Shown piece by piece: positions 5,346 to 7,583 of a stretch of DNA of 7,583 bases. The DNA comes from Allobrachymonas sp. (GTDB lineage: Bacteria; Pseudomonadota; Gammaproteobacteria; Burkholderiales; Burkholderiaceae_C): assembly GCA_030538335.1 (NCBI GenBank), contig JAUNUE010000084.1, positions 1 to 7,583 of the forward strand, given 5' to 3'. A program made the position numbers and the translations under genes. Position 1 is the first letter of the stretch. The number at the start of each line of letters is the position of its first letter. The notes under the pieces were generated by a model, which saw nothing but the letters and a program-made list of their open reading frames with translations, was not told the origin of the DNA and did not search any database.

Positions 5346-6629
5346 ATGGCCTTGATCGTTCACAAGTACGGCGGCACCTCCATGGGTTCCACCGAGCGCA
5401 TCCAGCAAGTTGCCAAGCGTGTCGCCAAATGGGCGCGCGCCGGGCACCAGATGATCGTGGTGCCCTCTGCCATGAGCGGCGAAACCAACCGCCTGCTGGC
5501 ATTGGCGAAAGAATTGGCTCCTGCGCACAGCACGCCCAACACCTTGCGCGAACTGGACATGATTGCTGCCACGGGCGAGCAGGTATCGGTAGGCTTGTTG
5601 TCGCTGGCCCTGCAGGCAGAAGGCGCGCCCGCCGTGAGTTTTGCGGGCTGGCAGGTGCCGGTGCGCACCGACTGCGCCTACACCAAGGCGCGTATCGGCG
5701 CCATCGACGACCAGCGCGTGCGCAAGGAACTGGATGCGGGCAAGGTCGTCATCATCACGGGTTTTCAGGGTGTTGACGACCAAGGCAATATCACCACCCT
5801 TGGGCGCGGTGGCAGCGATACCTCGGCGGTAGCCATCGCTGCGGCCATGAAGGCCGACGAATGCCTGATCTACACCGACGTGGACGGCGTATACACCACC
5901 GACCCGCGTATCGTGCCTGAGGCGCGCCGCATGGGGGTTCTCAGCTTTGAAGAAATGCTGGAAATGGCCAGCATGGGCTCCAAAGTGCTGCAAATTCGCG
6001 CGGTGGAATTTGCCGTCAAATACAGCATGCCGATCCGCGTACTCAGCAGCTTTACGCCCTGGGACATTCCGGTAGAAGAGGAAGAAAACTCCGGCACCCT
6101 GATCACTTTTGAGGAAGACGAAAAAATGGAAAAAGCCCTTGTATCCGGCATCGCCTTCAACCGCGACGAAGCCAAGATTTCCGTGCTGGGCGTGCCTGAC
6201 AGGCCCGGCATTGCCTACCAGATCCTGGGCACCGTGGCCGATGCCAATATCGAAGTCGATGCCATCATCCAGAACATCAGCAAAGACGGCAAAACCGACT
6301 TCACCTTCACCGTCAACCAAAGTGACTACGCGCGCACCATGGAACTGCTGCAGGAAAAGATCATGCCTGCCACGGGCGCAGCCGAAATCATCGGCGACAC
6401 CAAGATCAGCAAGGTCAGCATTGTGGGTATCGGTATGCGCAGCCACGCCGGTGTGGCCAGCAAGATGTTCCGCGCCCTGGCTGAAGAGGGCATCAACATC
6501 CAGATGATCGCCACGTCTGAAATCAAGACATCGGTAGTGATCGACGAGAAATACCTGGAACTGGCCGTGCGCGCACTGCACAAGGCATTTGAGCTGGATG
6601 CGCCTGACGAAGCGCCTGCTTCGGCTTGA
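5346..6629 (+). CDS. lysC: Aspartate kinase with two C-terminal ACT domains
   Basis: Aspartokinase phosphorylates L-aspartate, the first step towards lysine, diaminopimelate, threonine and methionine. From ATG 5346 it has 427 residues. The kinase domain carries KYGGTSMGS at 7-15, VVPSAMSGETN, TGEQVS, ITGFQGVD, and LGRGGSDTSA at 152-161, the usual nucleotide and aspartate-binding blocks. Two ACT domains follow at about 266-340 (VSGIAFNRDEAKISVLG, then PDRPGIAYQIL) and 354-418 (ISKVSIVGIGMRSHAGVAS); in this family they bind lysine and/or threonine for feedback control. A GGAA at 5333-5336 is a fair ribosome site, so ATG 5346 is preferred to an in-frame TTG at 5319. Its 33-nt distance from tilS allows read-through, and it may have its own promoter. 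No homoserine dehydrogenase domain is fused. An internal start is listed separately. Confidence 0.97.
   Translation: MALIVHKYGGTSMGSTERIQQVAKRVAKWARAGHQMIVVPSAMSGETNRLLALAKELAPAHSTPNTLRELDMIAATGEQVSVGLLSLALQAEGAPAVSFAGWQVPVRTDCAYTKARIGAIDDQRVRKELDAGKVVIITGFQGVDDQGNITTLGRGGSDTSAVAIAAAMKADECLIYTDVDGVYTTDPRIVPEARRMGVLSFEEMLEMASMGSKVLQIRAVEFAVKYSMPIRVLSSFTPWDIPVEEEENSGTLITFEEDEKMEKALVSGIAFNRDEAKISVLGVPDRPGIAYQILGTVADANIEVDAIIQNISKDGKTDFTFTVNQSDYARTMELLQEKIMPATGAAEIIGDTKISKVSIVGIGMRSHAGVASKMFRALAEEGINIQMIATSEIKTSVVIDEKYLELAVRALHKAFELDAPDEAPASA
6111..6117 (+). promoter_or_regulatory. Internal Shine-Dalgarno within lysC
   Basis: GAGGAAG lies 8 nt before the in-frame ATG at 6126 and is followed by an A-rich spacer. 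It is a better match to the anti-Shine-Dalgarno than the site in front of full-length lysC. It also encodes the Glu-Glu-Asp residues, so part of the purine bias could come from the protein sequence. Confidence 0.55.
6126..6629 (+). CDS. Putative separately translated aspartokinase beta subunit (internal lysC start)
   Basis: Starting at the in-frame ATG for Met261 of lysC, this would give a 167-residue protein consisting only of the two ACT regulatory domains. In Corynebacterium glutamicum and Bacillus subtilis, lysC is known to encode a full-length alpha subunit and a smaller beta subunit of similar size from an internal start, forming alpha2-beta2 enzymes. The first residues here, MEKALVSGIAF followed by EAKISVLG, line up with the C. 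glutamicum beta start as I recall it (MEEAVLTGVA, then EAKVTVLG). With the strong Shine-Dalgarno at 6111-6117 this makes internal initiation plausible. What is seen is the ATG, spacing and domain boundary; that it is used in this organism is inference. The alternative is a single homodimeric product with a conserved Met at the domain linker. Confidence 0.5.
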   Translation: MEKALVSGIAFNRDEAKISVLGVPDRPGIAYQILGTVADANIEVDAIIQNISKDGKTDFTFTVNQSDYARTMELLQEKIMPATGAAEIIGDTKISKVSIVGIGMRSHAGVASKMFRALAEEGINIQMIATSEIKTSVVIDEKYLELAVRALHKAFELDAPDEAPASA

Positions 6630-6677
6630 TGCAAGGTGACGGGCGCAGCTGATCCGCAGTAGATATGTGGAAGTTTT

Positions 6678-6701
6678 GCCAAACAGGCGTTTTTGTTTGG
6701 C
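6678..6701 (+). terminator. Hairpin after lysC, weak terminator candidate
   Basis: GCCAAAC (6678-6684) pairs perfectly with GTTTGGC (6695-6701) across a 10-nt loop that contains a run of five T. No T-tract follows the stem, so intrinsic termination is doubtful. It is the only clear stem between lysC and the tRNA and lies just upstream of the tRNA promoter region. Confidence 0.35.
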
Positions 6702-6722
6702 CGATACGACAAAGGCGTGGAC

Positions 6723-6728
6723 TATAAT
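6723..6728 (+). promoter_or_regulatory. Consensus -10 box for the tRNA-Ser gene (TATAAT)
   Basis: A perfect TATAAT lies 12 nt before the mature tRNA 5' end, giving a start near 6735 and a very short 5' leader. The bases after it (TCCGCC) are GC-rich like the discriminators of stringently controlled stable-RNA promoters, which is inference. No consensus -35 occurs at 16-18 nt; TTGGCC at 6697-6702 is 20 nt away. Confidence 0.6.
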
Positions 6729-6740
6729 TCCGCCTTCCCA

Positions 6741-6833
6741 GGAGACGTGACCGAGAGGCCGAAGGTGCTCCCCTGCTAAGGGAGTATGCGGTGTAGAGCC
6801 GCATCGAGGGTTCGAATCCCTCCGTCTCCGCCA
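6741..6833 (+). tRNA. tRNA-Ser (anticodon GCU)
   Basis: This 93-nt type II tRNA reads AGC and AGU codons. The acceptor stem GGAGACG pairs with CGTCTCC (6823-6829), followed by discriminator G6830 and an encoded CCA. The anticodon stem is CTCCC/GGGAG around the loop CTGCTAA, with anticodon GCT at 6775-6777. A long variable arm (GCGG/CCGC), characteristic of tRNA-Ser, follows, and then the T arm GAGGG-TTCGAAT-CCCTC. All arms pair fully and it closely resembles E. coli tRNA-Ser(GCU). The serine identity elements (G73 and the long variable arm) are present. It is a single gene here, not a cluster. Confidence 0.97.
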
Positions 6834-6859
6834 TCAGCCATGCTGGTGGCTCCAACGGC

Positions 6860-6899
6860 AACCCATCGTCTACGATATGTAGCGGTGGGTTTTGTTTTT
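6860..6899 (+). terminator. Intrinsic terminator after tRNA-Ser
   Basis: An outer stem AACCCA (6860-6865) with TGGGTT (6886-6891), an asymmetric internal loop, and an inner stem CTAC/GTAG around GATAT are followed by a T-rich tail TTTTGTTTTT. It is 26 nt past the tRNA CCA end and would end the tRNA precursor. Confidence 0.7.
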
Positions 6900-6912
6900 G
6901 GAAGCAGCGGCC

Positions 6913-6925
6913 AACTGTCACAGTT
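6913..6925. repeat. Short perfect palindrome AACTGT-C-ACAGTT
   Basis: Two 6-nt arms flank a single central C, in the gap between the tRNA terminator and the DUF4124-like gene, about 100 nt before that gene. It has the size and symmetry of a dimeric-regulator site but could be chance. No regulator is recognised from it. The rest of 6900-7026 shows no other structure I can name. Confidence 0.3.
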
Positions 6926-7026
6926 TTTACCTGTAGCGACCGCTGGTTGAACTGCAAACCCCTTCTTTTTTGATGCGACAACTGCTATGGTTGCAAACGA
7001 CTTGGACGTTTGACTCGGAGCAAGCC

Positions 7027-7583
7027 ATGAAAAAGCAACTGTTTTTGCTGTTCCTGCTGCTGGGAGTGGCTTCTTTTCCGCCAGATGCATCAGCCCAGCA
7101 AACGCAGATCTACCGTTGCGGCAATACCTACAGCAACAAGCCTTGTTCAGGCGGAAAGAAGGTGGAGATGGACAAGGTCTCGACCATTCCGGGCGATGAG
7201 GCCGAGCGGGAAAAAATTCTGGAGTGCCGCGATGCTGCCGGTATTTACTGGACGCGCAATGATGCGTGCAAGCAGGGCGATACCGAATTGGGGGCGTATA
7301 CAGCGCCGCGTGGCCTGAGTTTGAAAGAGCAGGTATACATCGCCAAAATGAAAAAGCAGGTGAATGAGCAACTGGTTGTGCCGAATTTGCCAACGGCATC
7401 AGCCGGTGCGGGTGCCGCAAGCGCTGCTGCTGCGGATGCTGGCGCTGAAAAGCCGATAAGTTGTGCCGAGATTGCCCAGTCGATCAAGACGCTGGATGAG
7501 GCCAGACGCAGCCAGCACGACGCGGGTACGGCGGAGTACTTCGCCAGACGGCGTACAGAACTTGTTGAAATGCAATCGAAAGG
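7027..7583 (+). CDS. Secreted DUF4124-like protein, C-terminus beyond the window
   Basis: The frame is open from the ATG at 7027 to the right edge, giving 185 complete codons with no stop, so the gene is partial. GGAG at 7017-7020 lies 6 nt before the ATG and supports the start. Residues 1-23 form a signal peptide: MKKQ, a Leu/Phe core, and a likely cleavage after Ala-Ser-Ala23. Directly after it comes IYRCGNTYSNKPC (28-40), resembling the DUF4124 pattern of a tyrosine-cysteine block with a second cysteine after a short strand. Two further cysteines lie about 25-40 residues later, so periplasmic disulfides are plausible. An Ala/Gly-rich linker (around residues 125-140) separates a second charged helical part. 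Function is unknown for the family. It begins its own unit after the tRNA terminator. Confidence 0.8.
   Translation, partial: MKKQLFLLFLLLGVASFPPDASAQQTQIYRCGNTYSNKPCSGGKKVEMDKVSTIPGDEAEREKILECRDAAGIYWTRNDACKQGDTELGAYTAPRGLSLKEQVYIAKMKKQVNEQLVVPNLPTASAGAGAASAAAADAGAEKPISCAEIAQSIKTLDEARRSQHDAGTAEYFARRRTELVEMQSK

Noticed and set aside
5301..6581. Long 426-codon open frame on the minus strand opposite lysC
   Set aside because: It is antisense to an obvious lysC, has no recognisable domain and the His/Asp/Gly-rich composition typical of mirror frames in GC-rich genes.
6523..7420. Minus-strand frames across the tRNA containing EGFEPS and GGIRTLD
   Set aside because: These peptide strings are the well-known artefact of translating the antisense of a tRNA T-arm region; they are not proteins.
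1..7583. CRISPR array, prophage, insertion sequence with transposase, or defence/toxin system
   Set aside because: No regularly spaced repeats, transposase, integrase or toxin-antitoxin pair is seen; apart from the 2959-3180 repeat and poorly known exported proteins, the genes are housekeeping.

Overview
The window looks like ordinary chromosomal DNA from a betaproteobacterium of the Burkholderiales, most likely Comamonadaceae. That rests on protein character, moderately high GC, and a gene order (PPIase and TPR genes divergent from cysS, then an AlkA-type glycosylase, accA, tilS, lysC and tRNA-Ser) that I recall from that family; no database search was possible. I see no prophage, CRISPR array, transposase or defence-type cluster.

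Layout. On the minus strand at the left edge are the first codons of an exported protein (1-86, probably a periplasmic peptidyl-prolyl isomerase) and, just upstream of it, a signal-peptide TPR protein (119-658). A divergent gap (659-826) separates them from a rightward run: cysS (cysteinyl-tRNA synthetase), a short AlkA-type 3-methyladenine DNA glycosylase, accA (acetyl-CoA carboxyltransferase alpha), tilS (tRNA-Ile lysidine synthetase) and lysC (aspartate kinase with two ACT domains). After lysC come a tRNA-Ser(GCU) with encoded CCA, a terminator, and the start of a secreted DUF4124-like protein that runs off the right edge.

The plus-strand genes are mostly housekeeping: charging and modification of tRNA (cysS, tilS, tRNA-Ser), fatty-acid precursor synthesis (accA), the aspartate amino-acid pathway (lysC) and alkylation repair. 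They are probably split into at least three transcription units: cysS with or without the glycosylase, accA-tilS, and lysC with its own extended -10 inside the end of tilS.

Two things stand out. First, lysC carries a strong Shine-Dalgarno and an in-frame ATG at 6126, where the separately translated beta subunit begins in the LysC of Corynebacterium glutamicum. Second, the glycosylase-accA gap holds a roughly 220 bp imperfect inverted-repeat element whose arms contain an identical 16-nt GC-rich core. I found no convincing novel multi-gene system.
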